Shown one piece after another: positions 1 through 6,092 of a DNA stretch of 8,067 nt. Source of the DNA: AG41 sp965653495 (GTDB lineage Bacteria > Gemmatimonadota > Gemmatimonadetes > Gemmatimonadales > GWC2-71-9); assembly GCA_965653495.1 (NCBI GenBank), contig CBFHAJ010000159.1, positions 1 through 8,067 on the forward strand, in the 5' to 3' direction. The position numbers were made by a program, and so were the translations under genes. Within the stretch, counting starts at the first letter, position 1. Each line of letters starts with the position of its first letter. The notes below the pieces were generated by a model. It made no database searches. It worked only from the letters and a program-made list of their open reading frames with translations, and was not told where the DNA came from.

Positions 1-240
1 GAGCGCCTGGCCCAATGCCAGTGCGCAGTCCTCCGCGGTGTGGTGATCGTCCACGTGCAGATCGCCCTCGCACGCGAGCGCGAGATCGAACCGGGCGTGC
101 CGGGTCAGCGCCGTCAGCAGGTGATCCAGGAAACCGATCCCGGTTCGCACCGCGGTCTGACCGGTGCCGTCGAGGGTGAGGGTCACGGTGATCGCCGTCT
201 CGCGAGTGGTCCGGCTGATGGTCGCGGCACGCGCGGTCAT
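1..240 (-). CDS. hisB: Imidazoleglycerol-phosphate dehydratase HisB, N-terminal part
   Basis: The first 80 codons are visible and the gene runs off the left edge of the window. HisB is a cytoplasmic, metal-dependent enzyme of histidine synthesis that dehydrates imidazoleglycerol phosphate to imidazoleacetol phosphate. Two family signatures are present: GIGFLDHLL around residues 34-42 and the metal-binding DDHHTAED at residues 64-71. The protein begins directly with the dehydratase domain, so there is no N-terminal HisB phosphatase fusion as in E. coli. The ATG overlaps the hisC stop codon in an ATGA (237-240), and a GGAG lies about 7 nt before it inside hisC, which supports this start and translational coupling. 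It is the third gene of the visible his operon. The identification is firm; only the C-terminal part is unseen. Confidence 0.95.
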   Translation of the reverse strand, partial: MTARAATISRTTRETAITVTLTLDGTGQTAVRTGIGFLDHLLTALTRHARFDLALACEGDLHVDDHHTAEDCALALGQAL

Positions 241-1331
241 GGCTCGACTCCGGCGTCGAGGGCAGCGTCGAGGGCACTACACAACAGCGCGAAGTCGTTG
301 GGGTCGCCTGGAAGCGTGATGCGCAGCGCGGACTCGAGGCCGGGGCGGCCGGGGAAGTCGCGGACCAATACGCCGCGTGTGGCCAATCGACCGCGAATCG
401 CGCGCGCGCCGGGGGGGGACCCGCACTCGACGAGCACGAAGTTCGCCTGCGACGGGAGCGGACCGAGCCCGCGCGCGGCCAGGCGTCGGGTGAGCAGGGT
501 CCGTTCCTCGCGAATGCGTGTTACGTGCGCCCGCAGCGGCGCCGTGTCGCGCTCGAGCTGCGCCAGCGCGAGCGCCACGGACGGAGCGGCGACCGGATAC
601 GGACCACCGGCTGCCCGCAGCACGCCGATCACGTAGGGACTGCCGACGGCGTAGCCCACGCGGCACCCGGCCAGCCCCCACGCCTTGGAGAAGGTGCGGA
701 GTACCAGGACATTCGGCAGGTCGAGCAGCGCGGTGGTGAGGTCCTCGTCCGCGTACTCCACGTACACATGGTCGACGATGAGCAGTGCATTGGGAGCGGC
801 CGTGGCGACGCGTCGCATGTCGGCCAGCGTCGCGACCGCGCCGGTGGGATTGTTGGGTGATACGACGACGACGACGGCGCTTCGCGCGCCCAGCCGCGCG
901 AGAACCGCATCCACCGGGAACGTCGCGCCCCACCACGGCACCCGCACGATGGTACCGCCCGCGAGCGCCGCGCAGCGCTCGAACATGTCGAAGCAGGGAT
1001 CGGGGATCACGATGTCTCGACCGGGCTCGAGGAACGCCCGGCACGCCCGGTCGATGCTCTCGTCGGCGCCGGCGGTGACGATCACGCGCTCCGCCGGCAC
1101 GCCGAGCCGGGTCGCGAGCGCCGCCTCGAGGCCGGACGTGTCGGGATAGCGGCGGAGCAGCTCGGGGTCGGCGAGCGCGAGCTGGAGCAGCAGGTCGCGC
1201 GGCACCAGCACCCCCTCGTTGCTGTCGAGCCGCAGCCGGACGGGTCCGTCCGCGGTTGGCCGGCGGTAGGCGTCTTCGGGATCGAGCCGCGAGCGGGGGC
1301 CGGCGGCCGGCGTGGTGGTGGCGGCCGTCAT
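237..1331 (-). CDS. hisC: Histidinol-phosphate aminotransferase HisC
   Basis: A 364-residue fold-type I PLP aminotransferase, the usual length for HisC. It converts imidazoleacetol phosphate and glutamate to histidinol phosphate and 2-oxoglutarate. Visible landmarks are LDSNEG near residues 35-40, TAGADESID near 86-94, SPNNPTG at 158-164 (PLP-contacting Asn161), the VDHVYVEY strand with Asp187 and Tyr190, and TFSKAWGLAG with the Schiff-base Lys216 followed by Arg224. A C-terminal LRITLP carries the carboxylate-binding Arg337. The usual DEAY is DHVY here, a mild variation. The open frame continues upstream through hisG, but the start at 1331 is favoured because its ATG overlaps the hisG stop in an ATGA (1328-1331) and the protein then has normal length. 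It is the second gene of hisG-hisC-hisB; hisD, often between hisG and hisC, is absent here. A related class I/II aminotransferase is possible but unlikely in this operon. Confidence 0.94.
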   Translation of the reverse strand: MTAATTTPAAGPRSRLDPEDAYRRPTADGPVRLRLDSNEGVLVPRDLLLQLALADPELLRRYPDTSGLEAALATRLGVPAERVIVTAGADESIDRACRAFLEPGRDIVIPDPCFDMFERCAALAGGTIVRVPWWGATFPVDAVLARLGARSAVVVVVSPNNPTGAVATLADMRRVATAAPNALLIVDHVYVEYADEDLTTALLDLPNVLVLRTFSKAWGLAGCRVGYAVGSPYVIGVLRAAGGPYPVAAPSVALALAQLERDTAPLRAHVTRIREERTLLTRRLAARGLGPLPSQANFVLVECGSPPGARAIRGRLATRGVLVRDFPGRPGLESALRITLPGDPNDFALLCSALDAALDAGVEP

Positions 1332-2212
1332 GGGACGATCTGGGACAGGGTGGACACGACGACGTCCGTACCACCCGCCGCCTTCACCGCGGGGATGAGG
1401 AGCGGCAGCGACTCGCGCGGCACCGCGGCTTTCACCGCGTAGCCACCGTTGCCGAACAGCGGCGCGACGGTCGCCTGGCGCATCGCCGGCAGCACCCGGA
1501 CCACCGCATCGAGGCAGTCGGCCGAGGCGTTCACCTCCAGCATGACGCGCCGTCGCGCCACGAGTACGGAGTTCAGGACCAGCACGAGATCTTCGATGCG
1601 GCGGCGGCGAGCGGGGTCGGCGAGGGCGACGGGACTGGCGTACAGCCGCGTCGAGGAGCGCATCAGCTCGTCGACGACGGCGAGCCCGTTGGCCGCCAGT
1701 GTCGCGCCCGTGGCGGAGTTGTCCACGATCACGTCCGCGTCCTCCGGCGGGAACACCTCGGTGGCGCCGTAGGAACGCACGAACTCGGCTGCCAGGCCGC
1801 GCTGGGCGATCCAGCGTTGCGCCAAGCGTTCGTACTCGGACGCCACGACCAGCGTCCGCGCCGGCAGGCGCCCGCGCTCCAGCAACGCTTCGGGGGCCGC
1901 CGCGACCACGTGAACCGGATCGAGACACGTGTCGAGCAGCTCGACCACGTTCGCCTCGAGCTCCGCCACCCAATCCGCCCCCGCGAAGCCGATGTCCCGG
2001 CTGCCGAGCGAGAGCATCTCCACGATGTTCTGGGGCTTGAGGGTCTTGGCCTCGGTGTCCGGAAGCGATACGTCCGGCCGATAGCCGCGGGCGCTGGGAC
2101 GGATGCCGATCCCGGCATCGTCCAACAAGGTGAGCACGCCCTGCTCCATGCGCCCCTTGGGAAGGGCGAGCCGCAAGGGGGGGCGCGGCGTGCCGTCAGA
2201 TTGTCGTGACAT
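1328..2212 (-). CDS. hisG: ATP phosphoribosyltransferase HisG, long form
   Basis: A 294-residue protein catalysing the first step of histidine synthesis: ATP plus PRPP to phosphoribosyl-ATP. It opens with LRLALPKGRM (residues 13-22), continues with the periplasmic-binding-protein-like core (AKTLKPQNIVEML near 55-67, IGFAGADWVAEL near 74-85), and has the PRPP-binding segment DVIVDNSATGATLAANGL at about 160-177. The length and a C-terminal block after about residue 220 (ending GGTDVVVSTLSQIVP) mark the long HisG form, whose ACT-like C-terminal domain binds histidine for feedback inhibition; it should not need HisZ. The start at 2212 is set by an AGGAG 8 nt upstream. An in-frame ATG at 2278 would translate through the attenuator hairpin and is rejected. 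It is the first structural gene of the his operon and sits directly behind the attenuator, so histidine probably controls both its transcription and its activity. Confidence 0.96.
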   Translation of the reverse strand: MSRQSDGTPRPPLRLALPKGRMEQGVLTLLDDAGIGIRPSARGYRPDVSLPDTEAKTLKPQNIVEMLSLGSRDIGFAGADWVAELEANVVELLDTCLDPVHVVAAAPEALLERGRLPARTLVVASEYERLAQRWIAQRGLAAEFVRSYGATEVFPPEDADVIVDNSATGATLAANGLAVVDELMRSSTRLYASPVALADPARRRRIEDLVLVLNSVLVARRRVMLEVNASADCLDAVVRVLPAMRQATVAPLFGNGGYAVKAAVPRESLPLLIPAVKAAGGTDVVVSTLSQIVP

Positions 2213-2220
2213 CGGTTGTT

Positions 2221-2225
2221 CTCCT
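2221..2225 (-). promoter_or_regulatory. Ribosome binding site of hisG
   Basis: AGGAG on the minus strand, 8 nt before the ATG at 2212. It fixes the hisG start and lies immediately after the T-tract of the attenuator terminator, so a terminated leader transcript lacks it. Confidence 0.85.
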
Positions 2226-2262
2226 GAAAAGCAAAACGCCGGCCCCCACAGGGGGGCCGGCG
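2226..2262 (-). terminator. Intrinsic terminator of the his attenuator
   Basis: On the minus strand an 11-nt arm CGCCGGCCCCC (2262-2252) and its perfect complement GGGGGCCGGCG (2247-2237) enclose a 4-nt loop. They are followed at once by TTTTGCTTTTC. A very stable GC-only stem plus an interrupted U-tract is a classical rho-independent terminator. It lies between the His-rich leader peptide and hisG, so it would stop transcription before the structural genes. The upstream arm is also claimed by an alternative pairing with 2309-2325, which makes it a conditional terminator. It would also catch read-through from the upstream isomerase operon. Confidence 0.92.
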
Positions 2263-2325
2263 TCGGCGATGGACTCAAGGCTCTACGAGCTACCCGCTAC
2301 CTTGTGTGCGCCTCCGGCTCCCCCC
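2251..2325 (-). promoter_or_regulatory. Predicted antiterminator pairing of the his leader
   Basis: Inside the end of the leader ORF, the minus strand reads GGGGGGAGCCGG (2325-2314), then A, then GGCG (2312-2309). Further down it reads CGCC (2268-2265), GACG, then CCGGCCCCCC (2260-2251). GGGGGG pairs with CCCCCC, CCGG with CCGG and GGCG with CGCC: 14 base pairs with small interruptions. This consumes most of the upstream arm of the terminator (2252-2262), so the two structures exclude each other. A ribosome stalled on the His codons (2350-2336) leaves 2325-2309 free and allows this structure; one reaching the stop at 2297 covers it. A small local hairpin, GCTC-GTA-GAGC (2292-2282), sits between the arms. 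Base complementarity is seen directly; the switch is inference by analogy with enterobacterial his leaders. Confidence 0.78.
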
Positions 2326-2374
2326 GATGGGTCGGGTGGTGGTGATGATGCCGGTGGGTGCGAGTAGACTGCAT
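2297..2374 (-). CDS. hisL: His-rich leader peptide of the his operon attenuator
   Basis: A 25-codon ORF ending in TAG, starting with ATG at 2374. It encodes eight histidines: one at residue 7, a run of five at residues 9-13 (codons CAT CAT CAC CAC CAC, 2350-2336), and ones at 16 and 23. E. coli HisL is a 16-residue peptide with seven consecutive His, so the design is the same although the sequence is not homologous. The ORF lies 85 nt upstream of hisG, on the same strand, just before an intrinsic terminator whose stem competes with the last third of the ORF. There is no convincing Shine-Dalgarno; the start codon coincides with the predicted transcription start, so translation is probably leaderless. 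The product has no expected function other than being translated: low charged tRNA-His stalls the ribosome and relieves termination. Confidence 0.9.
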   Translation of the reverse strand: MQSTRTHRHHHHHPTHRGEPEAHTR

Positions 2375-2380
2375 GGTCGG

Positions 2381-2409
2381 TAGATAACCCGCCGACACAC
2401 ACGTGTCAA
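2381..2409 (-). promoter_or_regulatory. Promoter of the hisL-hisGCB transcript
   Basis: A perfect -35 TTGACA (2409-2404), a 17-nt spacer and a -10-like TATCTA (2386-2381) on the minus strand. The A of the leader ATG (2374) is 7 nt past the -10, the normal distance to a transcription start, so the message would be leaderless. The -10 matches TATAAT only in its first three positions, so the call leans on the -35, the spacing and the match to the cys leader promoter at 6180-6208. The -35 starts only 14 nt after the stop codon of the isomerase gene. Confidence 0.72.
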
Positions 2410-2423
2410 CTCGTGGCGCGCCG

Positions 2424-3464
2424 TTACGCATGGCCCGCCAGCGTCGCCTGCAGATGCTCGTAGCTCACGCGGGCGGCCGCGATCGAATCGCCCCAGTCGG
2501 CGGCGGAATCCTGCTCGATGGCGAAGTGCTTCATGCCGGCGACGCCGGCGTGCTTGAAAATTTCGCCGTAGTCGATGTCGCCGTCGCCCACCGGTACGAG
2601 CCGCGCCTCGACCAGTCTGGCTCCCTGGTCTCGGGGCAAGCATTTCAGGCACGCCGCGTCCTTGACGTGCCAGAGGACGAACCTGCCGGGATGCTGGTGG
2701 AACAGCTCGATGGGATTCTGGCCGGCCACGGCAGCCCAGCCGATGTCCATCTGGAACACGACCAGCTCGGGATCGGTCTCCGCGAGCAGGATCGTGTACG
2801 GCAGCTGGTCTCCGTCCTTGCAGGGGATGAACTCCACCGTGTGGTTGTGGATGAGCAGCTTGATGCCGAAGCGCTGTGCGAGCCTGCCGAACTTGTTGTA
2901 GCGCGCGGCTTCTTGTTTCACGTCTTCGGCCGCACGGGGCTGCGCCCGATTCTTGATGAACGGTTCCCGCTGCTTGCGCTCAGCGGCCGGGCTCGTGGGC
3001 GCGGAGCCCCCGGCGCGGTTTCTGCCCTGACCGCCGGCCGGCCGCGGCTCCTCGAGGCTCGAGTACTCGATGCCCATGATCTGGAATCCCGCCAGCTGCT
3101 TCTCCACGTCGTCATCGGGACCGACGGTTATCCCTGAGTGCGTGCTCGGCATCTTCAAGCCGAGCCGGTCGAGCTCCGCCCGGAACTGTTGCGGCGTCAG
3201 ATTGTTGTAGCCGCCGGCCGCCTCGACTTCCTTGTACCCGATCGCCGCGACCTTCTCGAGCGTGCCGATGTAATCCTTGGCGGTCAGGTCGCGAACGGTG
3301 TACAGCTCCAGGCCGAATTGCTCGGACCAGTTCGGCGCCGACGCCTGAGCCGGCGCGGGTACCGTGGAAGTGAGGACGGCGCCGGCCTTACTCGTCAGGG
3401 CGAGCCCACCGACCGCCGCTGCCGTGCCCTTGAGGAAATTCCTGCGGCTCTCGCCGTGCGTCAT
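2424..3464 (-). CDS. Tat-exported sugar phosphate isomerase/epimerase-like TIM-barrel protein
   Basis: A 346-residue protein with an exact twin-arginine signal (SRRNFLKG, residues 6-13), a hydrophobic stretch and an AQA-like cleavage region near 39-43, so it is probably folded in the cytoplasm and exported. The mature part fits the xylose-isomerase-like TIM-barrel superfamily: FGLELYTVRD near 50-59, HNHTVEF at 206-212, FQMDIGW with Asp240, LWHVKDA with His266, and AIEQD with Glu318, the usual metal-binding or catalytic positions. Residues about 138-178 form a Gly/Arg/Pro/Lys-rich low-complexity insert that interrupts the barrel. The substrate cannot be read from sequence; relatives isomerise or epimerise sugars, keto-sugars or inositol derivatives. 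The start at 3464 has GAGG about 8 nt upstream and gives the Tat signal the correct position. It follows the quinoprotein gene by 10 nt in one operon, suggesting periplasmic processing of an oxidised sugar. The export and fold calls are strong; the activity is unknown. Confidence 0.85.
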   Translation of the reverse strand: MTHGESRRNFLKGTAAAVGGLALTSKAGAVLTSTVPAPAQASAPNWSEQFGLELYTVRDLTAKDYIGTLEKVAAIGYKEVEAAGGYNNLTPQQFRAELDRLGLKMPSTHSGITVGPDDDVEKQLAGFQIMGIEYSSLEEPRPAGGQGRNRAGGSAPTSPAAERKQREPFIKNRAQPRAAEDVKQEAARYNKFGRLAQRFGIKLLIHNHTVEFIPCKDGDQLPYTILLAETDPELVVFQMDIGWAAVAGQNPIELFHQHPGRFVLWHVKDAACLKCLPRDQGARLVEARLVPVGDGDIDYGEIFKHAGVAGMKHFAIEQDSAADWGDSIAAARVSYEHLQATLAGHA

Positions 3465-3474
3465 ACGCGCGCCT

Positions 3475-5172
3475 CTATTGCAGGGAGAATGCGTAAACCG
3501 ATCCCTCGGCCGCGACCAGCACATACTGGCGGCCACCGATGGTGTAGGTCTCCGCGGCGTTGCTGACGGAACCGATCTGGGCGTGCCACAGCGGCACCGG
3601 AGGCTGTTTCCCCTGGAGGCCCAGGGCCACCAGGCTTCCGGCGCCGTCATTCGCGAACAGCAGCCCGCCCGCCGTCGTGAGCAACCCGGAGTCACCGACA
3701 CGTCCCGCGAAGCGATACTTCCACGCGAGCTTGCCCGTCTGGTAATCGATCGCGGCGATGGAGTTGCCGAGCGATCCCACGTCGTCCTGCTCGCTGCCCC
3801 CCAGCCCCACGAGCATGCGCGGATCGGTGTTCGTCAGGTAATACATCGAGTAAATCTCACGCAGCACGACGAAGAACAGCCCCGACTGGGGGTCGTAGCT
3901 GGGGGGCATCCAGTTCGTCGCGCCGCCGTTGTCGGGCGAGACCAGCGCGCCGGCGACGGTGTTGTCCTTCGCCGGGTTCCGCACCACCTGTCCTGTGGCG
4001 TTGATCTCCTGTGCCCAGTTGGCGGCGCCGGAGTATTTCGCGGTGAGCAGGTGTTCACCATTGGTCCGGTCCAGCACGAAGAAGTACCCGTTCCGCGCCG
4101 CCTGCAGCGCCAGCTTGCGCGGCTTCCCTCGGAACATGCCGTTGACCAGTACCACCGGTTGGGTCGAATCCCAGTCGTGGGTGTCGTTAGGCGACGTCTG
4201 GTAGTACCACACCATCTTGCCGGTCTCGACGTTCACCGCGACCACGGAGCAGGTGTACAGGTTGGTGTGTTCATCGCGCGGGGCGCGCACCTGGGCCGTG
4301 TACGCCGGCGTCGGATTCCCGGTTCCGAAGATGTACAGATGTGTCTCGGGATCATACGAGCCCGGGATCCATACCTGTGCCCCGCCGTGCCGCGCCGCGT
4401 CCAGACTCGCCCAGGTTTCCAGCCCCGGATCTCCCGGGTTCATCGGCACGGTGTAAAACTTCCACTGCAGGTCGCCCGTCTTGGGATCGAACGACTGCAG
4501 GAAACCCGGCGCGTCCAGGTCGTCGCCCGTGCCCACCAGCACATGATTCCCCACGACCACCGGCGCCATGGTCGAGAAGTACTGCTGGCTGAAATCGGAG
4601 ATCTCCTTGTGCCACCGCTCCTGGCCCGTTTTCGCGTCGAGCGACACGAGGTAATCGTCCGGCGTCTCGAAGTAGACCCACTCACCGTACATCGCCATGC
4701 CACGGTTGCCGATGTGGGTGCCGCCGCGGGACTTCCACCAGTAGTGCCAGAGCACGTGCCCATCGAGCGCGTCGACCGCCCAGGCGTTGTCGGGCGCAGT
4801 GACGTAGAGAATGCCGTTCACCTGCAGAATCGACCCCGACACACGCGGCGAGCCGCTCGTCGACCCGGGAATCGTCAGCGGTTCCTCGGCCACGCCACCG
4901 GTGATGGCGGAGGGTCCAGGAGACGGCCCCCACCAGACGCCTTCACCACCGCCGGGTCCTGCCGTGAGTCGCCGCACCCAGGCGAGGGTGAGGTGCCGCA
5001 CGTTGGTCTTATCGATCTCCTTGAGCGGGCTGTAGCGACGCTGGGTATAGTCGCCCGCGTAGGTCGGCCACGCGTCGGTCGCGGGCTTGGTGAGCGACGC
5101 GGGATCGAGGCCCTGGCCCGTGAGCGAACCGGTAGCCAGACAAAAGGTCACCAGCAATGTGGCTGTTTTCAT
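3475..5172 (-). CDS. PQQ-dependent dehydrogenase (quinoprotein beta-propeller), exported
   Basis: A 565-residue protein with a short signal peptide (hydrophobic residues about 4-18) and repeated propeller-blade motifs such as WPTYAGDYTQRRYSPL (35-50), VDALDGHVLWHY (133-144), LDAKTGQERWHKE (178-190), DPKTGDLQWKF (229-239) and IDYQTGKLAWKYRF (475-488). IFGTGNPTPAY (281-291) and NDTHDWDSTQPVVL (329-342, candidate catalytic Asp335) match the quinoprotein alcohol dehydrogenase family. It would oxidise an alcohol or sugar in the periplasm and pass electrons to a cytochrome c. The vicinal Cys-Cys typical of methanol dehydrogenases is absent; the segment before NRG is GGTHIG. Thr337, two after the presumed Asp, is not the Asp of lanthanide enzymes, so Ca2+ is more likely. 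Its ATG overlaps the cytochrome stop in an ATGA (5169-5172) with no good Shine-Dalgarno, implying translational coupling. Family is firm; substrate is unknown. Confidence 0.9.
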   Translation of the reverse strand: MKTATLLVTFCLATGSLTGQGLDPASLTKPATDAWPTYAGDYTQRRYSPLKEIDKTNVRHLTLAWVRRLTAGPGGGEGVWWGPSPGPSAITGGVAEEPLTIPGSTSGSPRVSGSILQVNGILYVTAPDNAWAVDALDGHVLWHYWWKSRGGTHIGNRGMAMYGEWVYFETPDDYLVSLDAKTGQERWHKEISDFSQQYFSTMAPVVVGNHVLVGTGDDLDAPGFLQSFDPKTGDLQWKFYTVPMNPGDPGLETWASLDAARHGGAQVWIPGSYDPETHLYIFGTGNPTPAYTAQVRAPRDEHTNLYTCSVVAVNVETGKMVWYYQTSPNDTHDWDSTQPVVLVNGMFRGKPRKLALQAARNGYFFVLDRTNGEHLLTAKYSGAANWAQEINATGQVVRNPAKDNTVAGALVSPDNGGATNWMPPSYDPQSGLFFVVLREIYSMYYLTNTDPRMLVGLGGSEQDDVGSLGNSIAAIDYQTGKLAWKYRFAGRVGDSGLLTTAGGLLFANDGAGSLVALGLQGKQPPVPLWHAQIGSVSNAAETYTIGGRQYVLVAAEGSVYAFSLQ

Positions 5173-6092
5173 TTCAGCGTGACGAGATACGCCGTCAGGT
5201 TATGGATGTCGGTGTCCTGCCACTTGGGAAGCATGTCGGCGTGCCACTGCAGTGGATTGGTGACCACGACCTTGGGGATCTCGCCGCGTCTCGCGAAACT
5301 GCGGTAGGTCCCGTCCGAGTCCCTCAGCGCAACGACGAAAGCCGAGAGGTGGTCGAGCTCTCCCTTGACGACCTTCCCCGACGGGAGGGTGACCGTCACC
5401 GTCGGCGGCTTCGGCGCTTGAGAGCCAGCCGACCGGCGACCAAAGCCCCTGCCGCCTTCACCCGCCACGATCAGGTTTTGAATCATCTTGGGCTCGTACC
5501 TGCCGCCGATGCCGGCGAGATCCCCGTCCCCCGTCACCGAGTGGCATTGGGTGCAGCGTCCGGCCCCGTTGAAATAAGCCTCGCCATCTTTGGCGTTTCC
5601 CACCAGAATGTCGAGGCTGCTGGGCGTGCCGCGATCGGACAGCGGTTGGTCGTGCAACCACGCGGCGATGTCGGTGATGTCCGCGGCGCTGAGGGAGAAC
5701 TTGGGCATGCCCCCGGCGGGAATGCCGTTCTGGACGATCGGCGTGATGAGCTCGCCGTGTTGATCATCCAGCACCACTTTCGCGAGGACCAGGTTCGGTC
5801 CCGTTTCTCCGCCCCGCGCCGCCGAGCCGTGGCAGAAGCTGCAATTGCTGCGGAACAGCTGCTCGCCATGCGCCAGCTGCTCGGGCGCCGCCGGTGGACG
5901 CACCGGATAATCCGGCGGACGCTCGCGGCGGCCCTCGCGGCCCGCCGGCGTCGCCGGCGGCGGGCGGGGTGTAGGGGGGGTGGGGGGGGGGGTGGGGGTG
6001 GGCGTGTGCGCCGGTGACTGCGCGGCACACACTGAGGTGGCACAGGCCATAATCACCATGCCACAGAACGCGAACCGTACACGTGAATGCAT
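5169..6092 (-). CDS. Exported two-haem cytochrome c, electron acceptor for the quinoprotein
   Basis: A 307-residue protein. An N-terminal signal peptide (MHSRVRF plus a hydrophobic stretch, probable cleavage near residues 22-25) is followed by a Thr/Pro-rich low-complexity linker (about 28-70). Two CXXCH haem sites are visible: CSFCH at 84-88 with a probable axial Met129 in GGMPKF, and CTQCH at 180-184 with a probable axial Met287 in DMLPKW. Between the second haem site and its Met lies an extra beta-rich segment (about 230-268, VTVTLPSGKVVKGEL onward). Similar cytochromes accompany PQQ dehydrogenases in acidobacterial-type clusters and take their electrons. The start at 6092 is chosen because AAGGA lies 8 nt upstream (6101-6105) and the signal peptide begins there; upstream in-frame ATGs would overlap the divergent cys leader. 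It is first in the operon with the quinoprotein and the isomerase. A G11 tract lies within the linker codons. Confidence 0.9.
   Translation of the reverse strand: MHSRVRFAFCGMVIMACATSVCAAQSPAHTPTPTPPPTPPTPRPPPATPAGREGRRERPPDYPVRPPAAPEQLAHGEQLFRSNCSFCHGSAARGGETGPNLVLAKVVLDDQHGELITPIVQNGIPAGGMPKFSLSAADITDIAAWLHDQPLSDRGTPSSLDILVGNAKDGEAYFNGAGRCTQCHSVTGDGDLAGIGGRYEPKMIQNLIVAGEGGRGFGRRSAGSQAPKPPTVTVTLPSGKVVKGELDHLSAFVVALRDSDGTYRSFARRGEIPKVVVTNPLQWHADMLPKWQDTDIHNLTAYLVTLK
5962..6002 (+). repeat. G-rich tract with G-quadruplex potential and an 11-G homopolymer
   Basis: The plus strand carries G runs of 3, 4, 7, 11, 5 and 3 separated by one to four bases. On the minus strand this encodes the Thr/Pro linker of the cytochrome. 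Four or more G runs with short loops satisfy the usual G-quadruplex pattern on the template strand. The run of 11 Gs (5982-5992) is long enough for replication slippage or sequencing error; a one-base change would frameshift the cytochrome just after its signal peptide. Confidence 0.75.

Noticed and set aside
1332..1973. N-terminal extension of hisC through hisG
   Set aside because: The extension is the +1 shadow of hisG, rich in Arg/Gly without domain features; the ATGA overlap at 1328-1331 and normal HisC length support the internal start.
2213..2278. Upstream hisG start at 2278
   Set aside because: It would translate the terminator hairpin into an unconserved extension and has no ribosome site, whereas the ATG at 2212 has AGGAG at 8 nt.
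2411..2423. GGCGCGCC palindrome after the isomerase stop as a terminator
   Set aside because: The palindrome has no loop and no T-tract follows; it is a chance GC palindrome.
3364..5307. A 647-codon plus-strand open frame opposite the quinoprotein and isomerase genes
   Set aside because: It is antisense to two genes with clear family motifs, has an Arg/His/Val-rich composition without recognisable domains, and is typical of stop-poor antisense frames in high-GC DNA.
5157..6017. Plus-strand 286-codon open frame opposite the cytochrome
   Set aside because: It ends in poly-Gly/Arg from the G tract and has no domain motif; the opposite strand encodes two CXXCH sites and a signal peptide.
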